A stretch of 64,000 bases of DNA from Miscanthus floridulus (taxonomy: Eukaryota; Streptophyta; Magnoliopsida; Poales; Poaceae), in assembly GCF_019320115.1 (NCBI RefSeq), contig NC_089587.1:105325158-105389157 (forward strand), in the 5' to 3' direction. A program made the position numbers and the translations under genes. Each line of letters starts with the position of its first letter. Within the stretch, counting starts at the first letter, position 1. The notes beneath the pieces were generated by a model. It did not search any database. It saw only the letters and a program-made list of their open reading frames with translations, and had not been told where the DNA came from. Of the stretch, positions 1-12,928 are shown one piece after another.

Positions 1-826
1 AATCCAAATACCACTAAATTTGGTGGAGGTGTGCAATACTAAGTTACTTAGCAGCTGTAAAAATTTGAGATTCATTTGACTTCTAGATTGCTGCCATATT
101 TCAATTCTTCCACCACTGCTACATGCTGAAAACTGCTGCACTATAGCTGACAAGATCTACTCCAAAACCGAAGCATCTCTTATCCATTTTTCATGAAATT
201 TGTACAGCATCTTACACCATAAGTCTAGAGCATGTACACCAATTTTTATGCCAATCCAATAAGTGTTTATTACTCAAACATGGCTAAGATCACAGCTAGC
301 TCCGATTCTCAATTATAAGATAGATTTCAACAATTGAGCTATACTCCATCAAATGTGAATCAAACTTGAAACTAACTTGTTTGAATACTTCCATAAGACA
401 TAAATCCATTCAATCCACTTACTAAATGTCATCTTATGAATTTATCCAACACAAATCAATCCAAACTTGATTACTAATCAATTATCCATTCAATCAACTT
501 ACAGCAATCAACTTTGCATATTTATCCAACTCAATCAACTCATATGCACCCAAATGAAATGATCAACAAAAGATATACCTTGGTTGGCTCATGATCATCC
601 AATTAGCAAGCTTCAACTCAAATATTTGCAAGCCATCAAATAATCCAATAAATCACCAACAACTTGAATTATAGCACTTGTATGTTGATAGCGCTTGGAC
701 TTCACTCAATTTTCTCTTGGCATTGGGTTCGGATGTGCACTAAGCTTCATAACTTGATTCAACATATGATGAACAATGTGAGATCAATTGAATCAAGTCT
801 CCAATGCTGATGGTACCTACACACAT
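1..826. other. Non-coding AT-rich internal DNA of copia-1
   Basis: No open frame of substance on either strand. In the element's orientation this lies just after the gag stop, where protease and integrase should start in an autonomous copia element, yet none of their motifs are visible. It contains an imperfect tandem repeat with a period near 77 bp: about 409-465 resembles 486-543, both starting CCATTCAATC and containing TTTATCCAAC. The simplest reading is that the element is a non-autonomous, gag-only derivative. Confidence 0.6.
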
Positions 827-2931
827 TCATCCACTTTTTGATGGTACCCAAACAATTTTGGGACCTCTCAAGTTAGGAGCAACATAGTTAGGCGATGCCT
901 TAGTATGAGTAGCGGGATGTTTTGCAATAGCAACCATAGAGGTACCATCATCATCCTTTCTAAGCATATCATGATCATTAATTGAAATAGGCTTAGAAAT
1001 TTTACCTAGGGGACATGAATGTGCCATGTATCCCCTTTCCCGGCATGAGTAGCACTTCCTCTTTGCTTGAGCCTTCTCTTCTTTGCTCATGTGGTGCTTC
1101 TCATTGCCTTGCCTCTCATGGATTGCTTGAGCCTTCTTCTCAAGCTTGGTAGGACACTTAGAGGCAAAGTGTCCCATACTTACACACTTGAAGCATTTGA
1201 TGTGAGCATGATCTTTCTTCTCATCTTCATTCTTGCTCATCATCTTGGCATCTTGAGTTTGCATTGGATGCCTTGCCTTTCCACCCCTTCTTGTTTTCTT
1301 CTTCTTTATCATCAAATCTCCACCATCTTCATGGTTGATCTTGGTTTGCTCTTGGGGTGTCTTCTCTTGCTCAACTTGTGGCTTTGGTTGAGGCTCTTTT
1401 AGTTGCTTCACCAATTGCTTGGTTGGGCACATTGAGGTAAGGTGACCCCAAGTGCGGCACTTGAAGCACTTCACATGCCTTAGCCTCTCTTCCTCTTTCT
1501 TCAACTTGAGCTTTTCTTCATTAGGGCAACCATTTGCAAGATGTCCCACTTCATGGCACTTGAAGTGCATGAAATGAGAAAGCTTCTCTTGTTCTTGCTT
1601 CTTCATTTCTCTTTCATATCTTCTCTTGCCCCATCTTTTGCCCTTGATCTTGCTCTTGTTCAAGCTAATGCCACTTGTGTCATTGTGGCTTTCTTGATGA
1701 TTGACTTTGCTAGTCTTGAAGCCGACTCCACTCTTGTCACCAAATTTTCTTTGAGTCTTCAACATATGCTCAAAGGTGACTTGAGAGTTGTAGCACCTCT
1801 CTAACTTGTTGCTCAATTTCTTCACTTGTTCAATGAGCTCATTATTCTCCTTCAAAAGGTTAGTCTCACAAGACATAGAAGTAGAACAAGCATCTATATG
1901 TGAAGAGCATGGCATATCTAATAAATCATCACAAGAGGTGGATACATGCTTCTTGCCTACATCACAAGGGTTAGCAATAATATGTGATTGATCAATTGAC
2001 CCATGTGATGAACTCTCATTATTTTTAAGTTTCTTGGTAAACATTTTAATGAGAGAAGCATGTTGTTCTAATAATTCATCATGAGATGCAAGTAGTGTCT
2101 CATGATTCAATTTAAGCTCATCATGTGAAGATTTATAAGCATCAAGTAAGTCTTTATGTTCTTCACAAGAGTTCTTTAGAAATGAGTTTTCATTTTATAA
2201 TTTCAATGTTTTAGCTTTCTCATTTTCTAAAGACATGGTCATGCTAGCAAGTCTACTAACAAGCTCATCATATGAATCAACATGATCAACCACATTATCA
2301 TTTGATACCTTGGTGTCACCTTGTGACATGAAACAATGTGGTGTGGTTGGAGTGCATGTAGTAGCATCTTCATCATGGCTTGGGCATGAACCATCATTAC
2401 CATCAAGTGTGCATGGGGTAGTGTCATCACTTGCAACACTTGTGGCATCATCATCAACCTTCTCAAGTGAACTTGTAGTTGATCGATCATCATCATCATC
2501 ACTTGACCATGAGGTGGAGCAATCTTCCACAATCACCAAATTGTGGTTATGCTCAACACACTCATGAACCTCCTTCTTGGGCTCATCCTCCTTCTTAAAT
2601 TTGCCATCATCCCATGTGGAGGAATCACCGAAGGTTTCCTTGATGGACTCCCATATCTCACGAGCGGTTCCCTTGATGTTTACTTGTTTCATCAAATCAA
2701 AGCTTAAAGCATCCATTAGAAAACAACAAGCATGTGCATCAAATTCATAGAGAACTCTTTGAGCTTTGGTGAGATTTCTATGGTCCAAGACATGGGTGAG
2801 ACCACTTGTGACAACCCACCAAAATTTAGGTCCCTTTGCACGAAATGATCAAGCATGTGATTTTTCCAAAGTGCAAAGTTTGTGCCATCAAAAATGTGTG
2901 GCTCACAAACATCTAGCCCATTAGACGCCAT
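827..2931 (-). pseudogene. copia-1 gag with four zinc-knuckle-like motifs, broken
   Basis: Capsid/nucleocapsid precursor. The N-terminus (2931-2716) has the copia gag signature with a FDGTNFALWK motif. A frameshift near 2790 moves the frame, and 2788 to 827 is then one frame with a TAA near 2195. An acidic Ser/Asp-rich linker is followed by a coiled-coil-like stretch and four CCHC-like knuckles separated by Lys/Glu-rich linkers. Two are canonical CX2CX4HX4C. The first has His in place of its first Cys, and the last has Tyr in place of its His. The protein ends near a GPKIVWVP motif, similar to the IWVPK motif ending copia-2 gag. One or two knuckles are usual, so four looks like internal duplication. 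Not functional as it stands. Confidence 0.8.
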
Positions 2932-2968
2932 CCTCTCGGGTCGGTGAAGACCACAAATGAGAGACCTC

Positions 2969-2980
2969 GCTCTGATACCA
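2969..2980 (-). other. Primer binding site, tRNA-iMet type (copia-1)
   Basis: The minus strand reads TGGTATCAGAGC, the standard plant retrotransposon primer site complementary to the 3' end of initiator tRNA-Met. It lies two bases from the LTR terminus at 2983, which fixes the element orientation. Confidence 0.9.
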
Positions 2981-2982
2981 AT

Positions 2983-4065
2983 TGAAAGGGTCGAGATGGC
3001 GACTAGAGGGGGATTGAATAGTCTTTTCTAAAACTTAATCTCGTCGGCTAACCGAAACAAGTGCAGAATTATAACTATCGGTCTAGCCAAGACTACACCC
3101 CTCTATCTATATTCACTAGCACCTTTCAAAGATACTAATTAGCAACAAAGGTGCTAGGTTAGCTAGAGCTCTCCTAACCAATTCTAGAAGCAAGGTCATA
3201 CAAACCTATGCCACTAGTACTTTAAGCGACAAGGGAGCTCCTACATATGCTAGTAAGCAAAAGCACAAAGCCAACTAAGCTCACTAGCAATGCTCAATAA
3301 CAAGGCAACTAATGCCAAATTAGAGAGCGCAATTACTTAGCTACATAAACTAAGCAATGTGACTAACAAGGTTACGCAAACCAAATTAGCCACGCAAGGG
3401 AGCTACTTCTATGCTACACAAGCAAGAAGGTAACTAGTAAGCTACACAAGCTAACTAATTACAAGAGCAACTACACAAGCTTAATATGTATAAAAGTAAT
3501 TGCAAGCTTGTGTAATGGGGATGCAAACCACTGGGAAGAACAAGGTTGACACGATGATTTTTCTCCCGAGGTTCACATGTTTGCCAACACGCTAGTCCCC
3601 GTTGTGTCGACTGCTCACTTGGTGGTTCGGCGGCTAATTACCATCACTCGCTAAGCCCGCACGTAGGGGCCACAAGAACATACCCCAGAAGTGAGGGTAG
3701 CTCAATGACACGCTTTACTAAAGTTGCTCTTCACGGCTCCCACGGGGCGAGCACAATGCCCCTCACAAAGCACTTCTCCGGAGCACAGCACAAGCTTCTT
3801 GTGGGCTTCGACGGAGACCACCACCAAGCCATCTAGGAGGTGGCAACCTCCAAGAGTAACAAGCACCACCGGCTTGCAACTCGATCACCTAGTGCCACTC
3901 GATGCAACCTCACAATGCAATCGCACTAGAATCGCTCTCTCACACAATCGAATGATCACTATCAAGTATATGTGAGATGGAGGACTCCCAAGCACTACTA
4001 CACAAGCCACCAAGGCTTTAGTGTGCTCAGCTACCGGCCCAAGGCTGACCATGGCTTCTATTTAT
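2983..4065 (-). repeat. copia-1 5' LTR, R-U5 portion
   Basis: Starts TGAAAGG next to the primer site and ends at the Tekay insertion point. The first 60 bp match the copia-2 LTR at 56974 (shared GAGGGGG.TGAATAG block). The terminal TTTAT (4061-4065) is the Tekay target duplication. Without the nested element, the minus strand across the junction would read TATAAATAG, a good TATA box, so this part is the transcribed R-U5 side. Short ORFs here (for example around 3724-3975) are not genes. Confidence 0.85.
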
Positions 4066-7000
4066 TGTAACAGAACCAACCAATTATACGAGATTAAGTA
4101 AGGAAATCTTCCGCCGAAGCAGATAATTTAGCAAACTTAAGCCCGTATAACCCGGTAGTCCGTGAAACCATGAAGGATTTCAAACCAATTGACATACAAA
4201 CCAAGATCGTACAAGTTTAGCAAGTACCGTCACATGTTACACAAAGTTCGCAATGACAGTAGGATACATCAGAGTTTAGAATATAAAGTTATTACAAACC
4301 AGGTTCAATCTAAAATAGCGGAAGCAAATAGTTTTCAAGTCACACACACACTTTTAGTTCCAATACAGTGCCAGTAGGTAGTCATTTCCAACAAAAGCAT
4401 CAGAGGAGACATATGGAGTGGCCATTGCCCTTGGTCCTAGTTGTCACCCATCGCCGGGTACAGGCAGTTAATGCAATAGCCGTAGTACATTTGACCATCT
4501 GCAACAACAATGGGAACAACGCCCTAAGTACGAGAAGGTACTCAGCTAGACTTACCCGTCTTAAACTAAAATAAAGCGACACCAAGGATTATGCAAGGCT
4601 TTCTTTAGTGGGCTGGCTGACTTGTTTGCGAAAAGCATAAGCTATCATGAAGAAACTATTTTAAGTACTTTGCACCATCTTTATTATGACCTATCCTGCT
4701 AGGTAAGCACCTGTACTACAGCAATCACTTGATTAACCAATAACATCCAGTTACCAATTTAGATTTAGCATATCCCATACCATCCAGATAACCATCATTG
4801 TTCCATAATAATTACTATGATGTCATAGCTCGAGTCAAGTGCTCACTATCTAGGAGCGATGACGATTCGAATCGATTCCTAACCAGCTGGTGATTTATTC
4901 CTCACACAAACCACGCTTCCCCTATCAGGGTCGCTTAGATCACCAATGACACTATCCAAGTAGCCGCGGGATAATAGCCGGGACCGCACTACCCAGGGAC
5001 CGCCCGACTGCTAGGACGCACCTTGGCCTCACTCTTCGCGTCCCCGTCATACCCCCTTCAGCACCAGTCTACCAATCCAGGTTTATCCCGGCTTGAATAG
5101 TGTCACTAGCTTCGCGGTCAAAAGGTACTTTATTTGGCCAGCTAAATGTGAGGCATGCGTTCAACATGACAAGAGGGACGAGCAATGATCGGTCCTTAAT
5201 CGACACAGATGGAAACTAACAGCACCCCAGAACCCTGTCTGGTTGCTTCCAACTTTTTTCGTCCGGTCTCCAATTATCCATCACACATGGTTAATTCCAG
5301 GATATCATTCTTTCCATAGCTAAATTCTTCTAGTAACCACCTATAATGTAGGTGATCAGATTATCACCGATCGCTACTTGTCTAAGCAAGGCTAAGCAGT
5401 TATTCGATCCTAACCTAACAGGGTAACAAGGTAGTAAGGTAGGTAAGGATAGTAATAAATGCATCAACAGTTTCAATCAACTCCTACCACTTAATGCAAC
5501 AATATATAAACTCATATATATAGAAAGAATTGCTTTTATAAAGTAGGAGACTTAGAATGCTCTGAGGCTTGCCTCATTCGAACGAACTAGGTTGATGATC
5601 CACGCACTCGGGCAAGTCCTCTCCCGACTCCTCTTCCTCTGGCACCTCCTGTGCCTGGACTTCTTATGGATCTGTCCCAATCTGCTCTTTTTGAACTACT
5701 GCTAGCAACTCCTCCTGCGATCCTATATGATGTAGATGTATGAGTGCCAATGCATAGGTGCATTGAAGAGATGACATGTAATGATCATGATGCATAAAAT
5801 GTAGATGAACATGTTTAACTTTGTTGGGCATAGTAGAAGTAAAGCCCTTCTACAAGATAGCCAACATCATCCAAAACATGTACTACTAGACTACTACTAC
5901 AACCACGGTACTAACATGCCAAGTCACCACAGCAATCTAAGATGCCTCAAAGATACACCAAAGCGACCATTATTAATTAATCATGCATTAAAGAAGATTT
6001 GTTTATTTCATTTTAAACTAGGGCTACAATAGCAACATATATTTTTGGTGCTCATAAAATTTCTGAGAAAATTATAGTAGCATAGTACTACAATAAGTAG
6101 ACTACCATAAAATTTTCATTGCATTTAGATGAGTATAACAGCCTACACAAAAATGACAAGCTATGGTGGATAATTGAGCATGAAAATACTTTGTACTATG
6201 AAAAGTGTCAAACAATAGATTTGGTATTTTTCCCATGATCTTCATAGCATACAATCACTGTACAAAAAGTTTCACCTACATGTATTATTCATATTTTTAG
6301 CCCTAGCAATTTTACAAGAAATCAGCAATTAATACACATAACCTACCTAGCCATATTTTTCCACATAACAGGCATGACATGTATTTTTCACAGAGAGTAC
6401 ATCTCAAGAGTAGATTAACCAAATTGGAATCAAAATTTTCTAATACATATAGGATTTACTAAACATTTCACAAGATATCAGCAATATCAAGAATTAAATA
6501 AAGCTCTACATTAAAGTATCTCAAAAATGACATGCAATATTTTTATCATGTAGATCTAGTGACAAGGAACACAACAAAATTTGTTTCATCAATTTTGGAG
6601 CAATATAACTCGAGCTAGACATTTTACAAGCTTTTTAATCAATTTTTGAAATCATTTTCTTTAAAACTGAAATTCCACCGTACCCTAATCTGCTAGGTGC
6701 ACCCGGTGCAGTGCACCCAGAGGTGCTGCCAGGCGGGACCCGTGGTCAAGCTGGGCCCATGCGTCAGCCAGAGCCGAGCAGGGGTCGTCGTTGACCGGCC
6801 AGCTTTTGCCGCCGGTGAGCTTGCTGGCGGTGAGGTCACCACCAGCGGCTTCCCGCAACGAGGCGGACCCGATGCGCCAAGATCGGGCACTGGAGGAGCT
6901 CGGAAGGGAGCTCGACGGCGCGCATGGCGGAGCGGTGGCGTGGCTCATTGGAGGTATGCCGACTCCAGCCACGGCAAGGCACGGGGAGGCGCGCACAAGG

Positions 7001-8087
7001 TTCGTGGGGGCAAGGCTGTGCTAACGCGCGCAAAAACGGAAGGAGAAAGGGAGTGAGAAGGGGAGGTCCACGGAGCCGTGCTGCTCTGGTGAGAACGGCC
7101 GTGCTCCGGCGAGCAATAGCGGCTGGCTCGAGCCTTACCACATCGAACGAAGACGAGCACAAGCTGCGCGAGGCCAGGGCGAAGGCGTGGCAAAGACGTA
7201 GCGAGCTCTGGTGGTCTGGCGTGGCCGGGACGGCTACTCCGGCGAGGCAGCGTGGTGGTGGCGGAGGCGAGCGCTTGCTCTACTGCTAGCGCATGAGAGG
7301 AAATGGGGAGAATGCGAGAGAAAGGAGAGGGAGGCTTGGACAGCGGTCTTGAAGGCGGGGCGGGCCGGTCGGAACGGCGCAGGCCGGTGGTGCCGCGCGG
7401 CGTACTTGTCGGCGCATGGCCGCCACGCGGTGTGCGCGCTCTGGCGTGGTCGGGCGAGTGCGCGGCGAACGGGTGAGTCGCGGTGCTGAGGTAGGCCAGG
7501 CAAGCAGACGGCATGCGTGGAAGCAGGCCGGGCCGGCTTGCGGACTGGGCCGGGAAGCGAGGCGCGAGGCCCATTCAAGGTAAAATGATCTTTTTCAAAT
7601 TATTTTCTATTCCTATCCCAATAAATGTAAATTTTGAGCAATTTCAAAGCAGTTTCAAACTTTGGCCCAAAAATAAAAGTTGCTCAAAAATTTATTCTTT
7701 ACAACTTTGCTTTTAAGACCAAAGTCAAATTCCAAATAGATTTTGAATTACAAAATAAAAATCAATATTAATTCAAAACCCTAATTTTGAAGAATTATTT
7801 TTAAAAGCAAAATTTGGCAAAAATTTAAATATAAACTTTGCTCCAAATTGTATCCTAAATATTTATATCTATCTTAGTGATCAAAACAAGAAATCATGGC
7901 ATCCAAACATGGGCATGGCATTTCACATTGTTTTAAACATAATGAATTTCAATCAATTTAAGCACCACATGAAATGATACTTCATTTCTTTCGAAATGAA
8001 ATGCATGAATGATGCTTATGCATGAGGTGATGGTGATTATGCTCATGGGATGAAATGGCAATGCATGCTTAACACCGAGGTGTTACA
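4066..8087 (-). repeat. Tekay 3' LTR (4.0 kb)
   Basis: Pairs with 14820-18844. It is AT-rich except for a GC-rich island at about 6685-7580, which holds many overlapping spurious ORFs on both strands. The stretch around 4500-4570 (minus strand GGTAAGTCTAGCTGAGTACC) has a clear counterpart in the ~5 kb LTR at 32319-37341, so the two LTR families are related. I see no convincing gene in it. Confidence 0.93.
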
Positions 8088-8098
8088 GCCCTCTCCAC
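8088..8098 (-). other. Polypurine tract of the Tekay element
   Basis: The minus strand reads GTGGAGAGGGC immediately before the 3' LTR terminus, the place and composition expected for the plus-strand primer of reverse transcription. Confidence 0.7.
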
Positions 8099-11000
8099 TT
8101 ATAAGAATCTCGTCCCAAGATTTTGAGTTACGAACCATTTGTTATAAAAATCCTTATAAGCGTTTTGCAGATATTCCCCTATTTCCCACGTCACATCACC
8201 ATCATCGTGATGACTCCACTGTATCTTATATGTTCTCACCACTTTATTCCGAGTGACTCGGTCCTTGGTGTCCAAAACTCGAACCGATTGCTCACGGTAT
8301 TCCAAGTCTGATTTGAGCTGAATGCTCTGAGGTTCTATTCTCTCCTCCGGAACACGCAAGCACTTCTTCAACTGTGATACATGGAAGACTGGGAAGATCG
8401 AACCCATCGCTTCTAGTAACTGTAACTTATAAGCCACGGGACCCTTCTTCTCTATGATCTTGTACGGTCCTACAAATCTAGGAGCAAGTTTTCTCTTTAC
8501 TCCAAACCGTTGTACTTTCTTCATTGGAGTAACCTTTAGATAAACATAGTCACCTACCTCAAACTCAAGTGGTCTTCTTCTCTTATCGGCATAACTCTTC
8601 TAGCGTGACTGTGCCGCTTTCATGTTTTGTTGGATAATATGGACCTTTTTCTCAGCCTCGTCAACAAAATCGATTTTGTAAAACCTTCTTTCTCTAGGCT
8701 CAACCCAATTCAATGGTGTCCTACATTTCCTGCCATACAATGCTTCAAATGGAGCCATCTTGATACTCTCTTGGTAACTGTTGTTGTAAGCGAACTCTGC
8801 CAAAGGTAACCATGATTCCCATGAAACTTTAGACGACAACACACAGGCTCTAAGCATATCTTCTAGGATAGCATTAACACGCTCTATCTGCCCATCTGTC
8901 TGTGGGTGGTAAGCTGTACTCCGAATCAAGCTAGTACCCAAACCTTTATGAAGATGCTCCCAAAAATGAGCGGTAAACTGTGACCCATGGTCAGACACGA
9001 TAGTCTTTGGTATACCATGTAATCAGACAATCTCTACAATGTACTTCTCAGCATACTGAGGTGGTCGAAATGTTGTTTTGACTGGTAAAAAGTGAGCTGA
9101 TTTGGTAAGGCGATCTATAATTACCCAAATCGAATCATTCCCCTTTGGTGTGGTGGGGAAACCGGTGATAAAATCCATACTTATATCATCCCATTTCCAA
9201 TCTGGTACTGACAAAGGTTGCAACATTCCTGTAGGTCTCATGTGAAGAGTTTTCACTCTACAACACATGTCGCAACGAGCAACATACGCTGCAATCTCCT
9301 TCTTCATCTTTGTCCACCAATAACGAGGTCTCAATTCTTGGTACATTTTGTTACTTCCAGGATGGATAGACAGCTTGGAGTGATGAGCTTCATCCATCAA
9401 TTTGTTCTTGAGCTCTCGATCTTTAGGTACAACCAGACAGTCATTAAACCATAACACTCCTTGTTCATCCACTCTAAAGTGCTTGGATGGTTCTTTCTTT
9501 ATTTTCTCCATGATATGGAATATTCCCTTATCTGTTTTCTGACCCTCAATGATCTTGCTTTCCAAGGTACAACTAACCTGGATATTATGCAACACAGCAG
9601 GATGCAACAAATTGAACCCATCTTCAAACAATGGTTGCACAACAATAGAATGTGACTTCCTACTTAAGGCATCTGCCACTACATTTGCCTTTCCCGGATG
9701 ATAGTGCACAGTCAAATTATAATCCTTTATTAGCTCTAACCATCTTCTTTGTCGCATATTCAACTCAGACTGAGTAAATATGTACTTGAGACTCTTATGA
9801 TATGTAAAGATATTGCACACATTCACAAGCAAGTAGTGTCTCCAAATCTTTAGAGCATGTACAATAGCCGCAAGCTCTAAATCGTGCGTAGGATAGTTAA
9901 CCTCATGTTTCCTCAACTAACTTGAGGCATAAGAAATGACCCTTCCATCTTGCATTAAAACACATCCAAAACCATTCTTTGATGCATCGCAAAACACATC
10001 AAACGGCTTCTCTATATCCGGTTGCGCCAGAACAGGAGCGGTGGTTAGCAAATTCTGCAAGGTGCGGAAAGCTACCTCACACTCCTCTGTCCAAACGAAC
10101 TTATGATCCTTTTGTAGCAAACTTGTCATTGGCCTGGCAATCTTCGAGAAGTCTGGTATAAAACTACGATAGTAACCAGCTAATCCAAGAAAACTCTGAA
10201 CCTCATGAACTGTGCTTGGTGCCTTCAAGTCCATAACCTCTTGTACCTTACTAGGATCCACTAAGATTCCATTCTCAGATAGCACATGACCAAGAAAAGG
10301 AACTGTCTTCAGCCAGAACTCACATTTACTAAACTTAGCATACAGCTGGTGATCTCTGAGTCTAGTCAAGACAATTCTTAGATGCTCTTCATGATCCTGT
10401 TCGTTCTCTGAGTACACTAGAATGTCATCAATGAACACAATCACGAACTTATCCAACTTCGGCATAAAGACCGAATTCATCAGATACATAAAGTATGTAG
10501 GAGCATTTGTCAAACCAAAGGACATGACAAGATACTCGTACAAACCATATCTGGTGGAGAACGCGGTTTTGGGTATATCTTGTGGCCTAATCTTGATCTG
10601 ATGGTACCCTGATCTCAAATCTATTTTGGAGAACACCTTGGCTTTGGACAATTGATCAAACAAGATATCAATCCGAGGTAGAGGATACTTGTTTTTAATT
10701 GTCACCGCATTCAGTGGCCGGTAGTCCACGCACATCCGTAAGGAGTTATCCTTCTTCTTCTTCATGAACAATGCGAGACATCCCCATTCCGATGAACTTG
10801 GGCGAATCAAACCCTTAGTCAACAAATCTTAGAGTTGTTTCTTCAACTCGGCTAATTCATTTGAAGGCATCCGATAAGGCCTTCTTAAGATCGGTGGTGT
10901 TCTAGGGATTAACTCAATGGCAAACTCAACATCTCTATCTGGTGGAAGACCGGGTAACTCATCTGGAAACACGTCTGGAAACTCGCACACTACTGGAATC

Positions 11001-11548
11001 TTGGCTAGAAGAGTAGTTTGGACTGCACAAGTGGTACTGGTCAGATCTATTCTCCGAGGTAAGGTTACTTGAAATGTACCTTCTCCAATAGGTTCTTTGA
11101 GAGAAATGCTTCTTCCTCCCACATCAATTACTACTCCCATCTTAGTCATCAAGTTCATTCCTATAATCACATCCAGAACTAGTCCTGGCATAACTATCAA
11201 GTTAAGCATATACTGCCTGTCTGCTATACATAGGGTTATCCCCCGGATTATCTGATTAGTTAATAGATCAGCCCCAGCTGAATAGATCCGATAAGCACAT
11301 TCCAATTCAACTATCTTTTGCTCATACTTTCTTGCAAATGTTTGACTTATGAATGAATGCGATGATCCAGAATCAAACAAAATGACCGCAGGATGATTGT
11401 TGATAGAAAACATACCGGTTGTCATGGGCTCTCCTTCCGGGATGTCATCCATGGTGGTGTGGTGCACACGAGTTGGTACTGAGTCTGCTACCTCTTGGGA
11501 TATGGGCAAAACTTTGCAAAGTGCCCAGGTTGATTGCAGTTGAAACAC
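8099..11548 (-). pseudogene. Tekay pol: protease, reverse transcriptase, RNase H, integrase, chromodomain-like tail
   Basis: A single frame from 11548 to 8099 interrupted by four stops at 10829, 9917, 9023 and 8600. Domains in order: aspartic protease with DSGSSHSF (D about residue 59); reverse transcriptase with [12 protein letters not shown] and the catalytic FIDDIL block; RNase H starting [12 protein letters not shown]; integrase zinc finger (HHSKLSIHPG, later CDMCCRVK); integrase core with DFITGFP, SDHGSQF and the STAYHPQTDGQ region; a C-terminal segment with GPYKIIEKKGPVAYKL and then TWEIGEYLQNAYKDF, typical of a chromodomain. Such tails guide integration to heterochromatin in chromoviruses (known for the family). 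All four stops are explicable as single C-to-T changes. Apart from the stops the frame is intact. Confidence 0.93.
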
Positions 11549-12564
11549 GGTCCACTTACTTGAGTAGCAGCTCCAGATGAACTGCCTTGTCCGGTCTTGG
11601 CTTGTGGCACCGCCATCTTGAATGGCTTCTGGTTCCTCTGAGGTTGTTGGGCATTCTGATTCCTCTACTAGGGTGGCCTAAACCTTGCACCAGGGGTAGG
11701 CGGATGATATGCAGAACGATTTGTCATCGGGGCCCTTGGCTGGGACAGACCTAACTCAAAAGCCCTCTTGCGAGTCTTGGATGTAGCATATACATTGTTG
11801 TTCTTTTCTTGCTTTAAGCAGTCACTAACAAAGTCATTGAAACCAGTTCTTGTGTTAGTACCCACGTGCTTCATCATCTTGGGATTCAGACCTCTCTTGA
11901 AACTAGCGATCTTTTTGGCATCGGTATTCACCATGTCAGAGGCATAGCGACTTAGATTATTGAATGCATGTAGATACTGTGTCACTGTCTTGGTGCCTTG
12001 GTTCAGTGCTAGAAATTCTCCAAACTTCATTTTGGTCAAACCAGGGGGAATGTAAACTCCACGAAAGGCCTTAGTGAATTCCCTCCAAGTAATGTGGGCA
12101 TTGGGAGGAAAAGTGGTGCGGTGGTGCTTCCACCACATTCTTGTAGGGCCTTGCAGCTGATGAGCTGCATACTCCGTCTTCAATACTTCTGTCATCCTTA
12201 GAACACGAAACTTATCTTCCATGGTGTTTATCCACTCTTCTGCATCCAAGGGCTCTGCCGCTTCCTTAAAAATTGGTGGTCTAGTGTCCATAAAGTCCTT
12301 AAAACTGCTATGCTAATTCGCTTCATGTCCACCTGGGTTTAACCCACGGTGGGTATTGTCAGCAATATGGCGCAATGCAGCTTCCATGTTCTGCTGCATG
12401 CCCTCCATGTTGCGCTGACTTCCTAGGAACTGTGCGAAGAACTGTTCCGCGGTGTATGGTGGAGGAGGAGGTGGTGGTGGTGGATCACGGTTCTCATTCC
12501 CAGCGGCACTGCCACCTGCCTCAGTCGCGTCATACATGGTATGATGAGTGTTCGGCATCTGCAT
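11422..12564 (-). pseudogene. Tekay gag with one CCHC zinc knuckle
   Basis: One frame of about 380 codons with four TAG stops (12313, a tandem pair near 11670-11675, and one near 11495). The N-terminus has a run of nine prolines encoded by a GGT/GGA-rich tract near 12455-12482. The capsid core follows (PPIFKEAAEPLDAEEWI, WREFTKAFRG, FGEFLALNQG), typical of the gypsy retrotransposon gag domain. A canonical CX2CX4HX4C knuckle (CFNCNQPGHFAKFC) is at 11506-11547. The frame overlaps pol by about 125 bases in another register, so pol expression would need a frameshift or similar device. Confidence 0.9.
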
Positions 12565-12928
12565 ATTTTAGCAATAGTAATTATTAGGCGATGTTGTAGA
12601 AATTATAGGTGAATGAAAAATTATGCCGTACAGAATTCACTAGAGAGAATAAATTCATACAATAAAATAGAGGCACAATAAGTCATGCCAATTAACACAA
12701 CATTACTAATTAGATTACTTAAATGCACACATCGCGTCCAATACAACCAAATTGCCAGCATACATACACTGGACTTTTGACGTTCAGATATCGCCACAAA
12801 CACATCCAAGTTTTCCAACATTACATCAAGGTCTTAGTCTTTCTACTCATGAGTACATGCCAGACACGTAAACCATGCAAAAGGCCATCACAAATGAAAC
12901 CCTAGTAGCTAGTGCAACAACTACTAGC

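Noticed and set aside
2239..2532. His/Met-rich 97-residue ORF
   Set aside because: Shadow of the acidic Ser/Asp-rich part of copia-1 gag in another frame.
6945..7574. 209-residue minus-strand ORF and many overlapping ORFs in the GC-rich LTR island (also 17452-18329)
   Set aside because: Open in several frames on both strands, low-complexity Arg/Pro/Ala translations, inside an LTR. GC-rich DNA lacks stops by chance, and the two LTR copies differ by frame-breaking changes.
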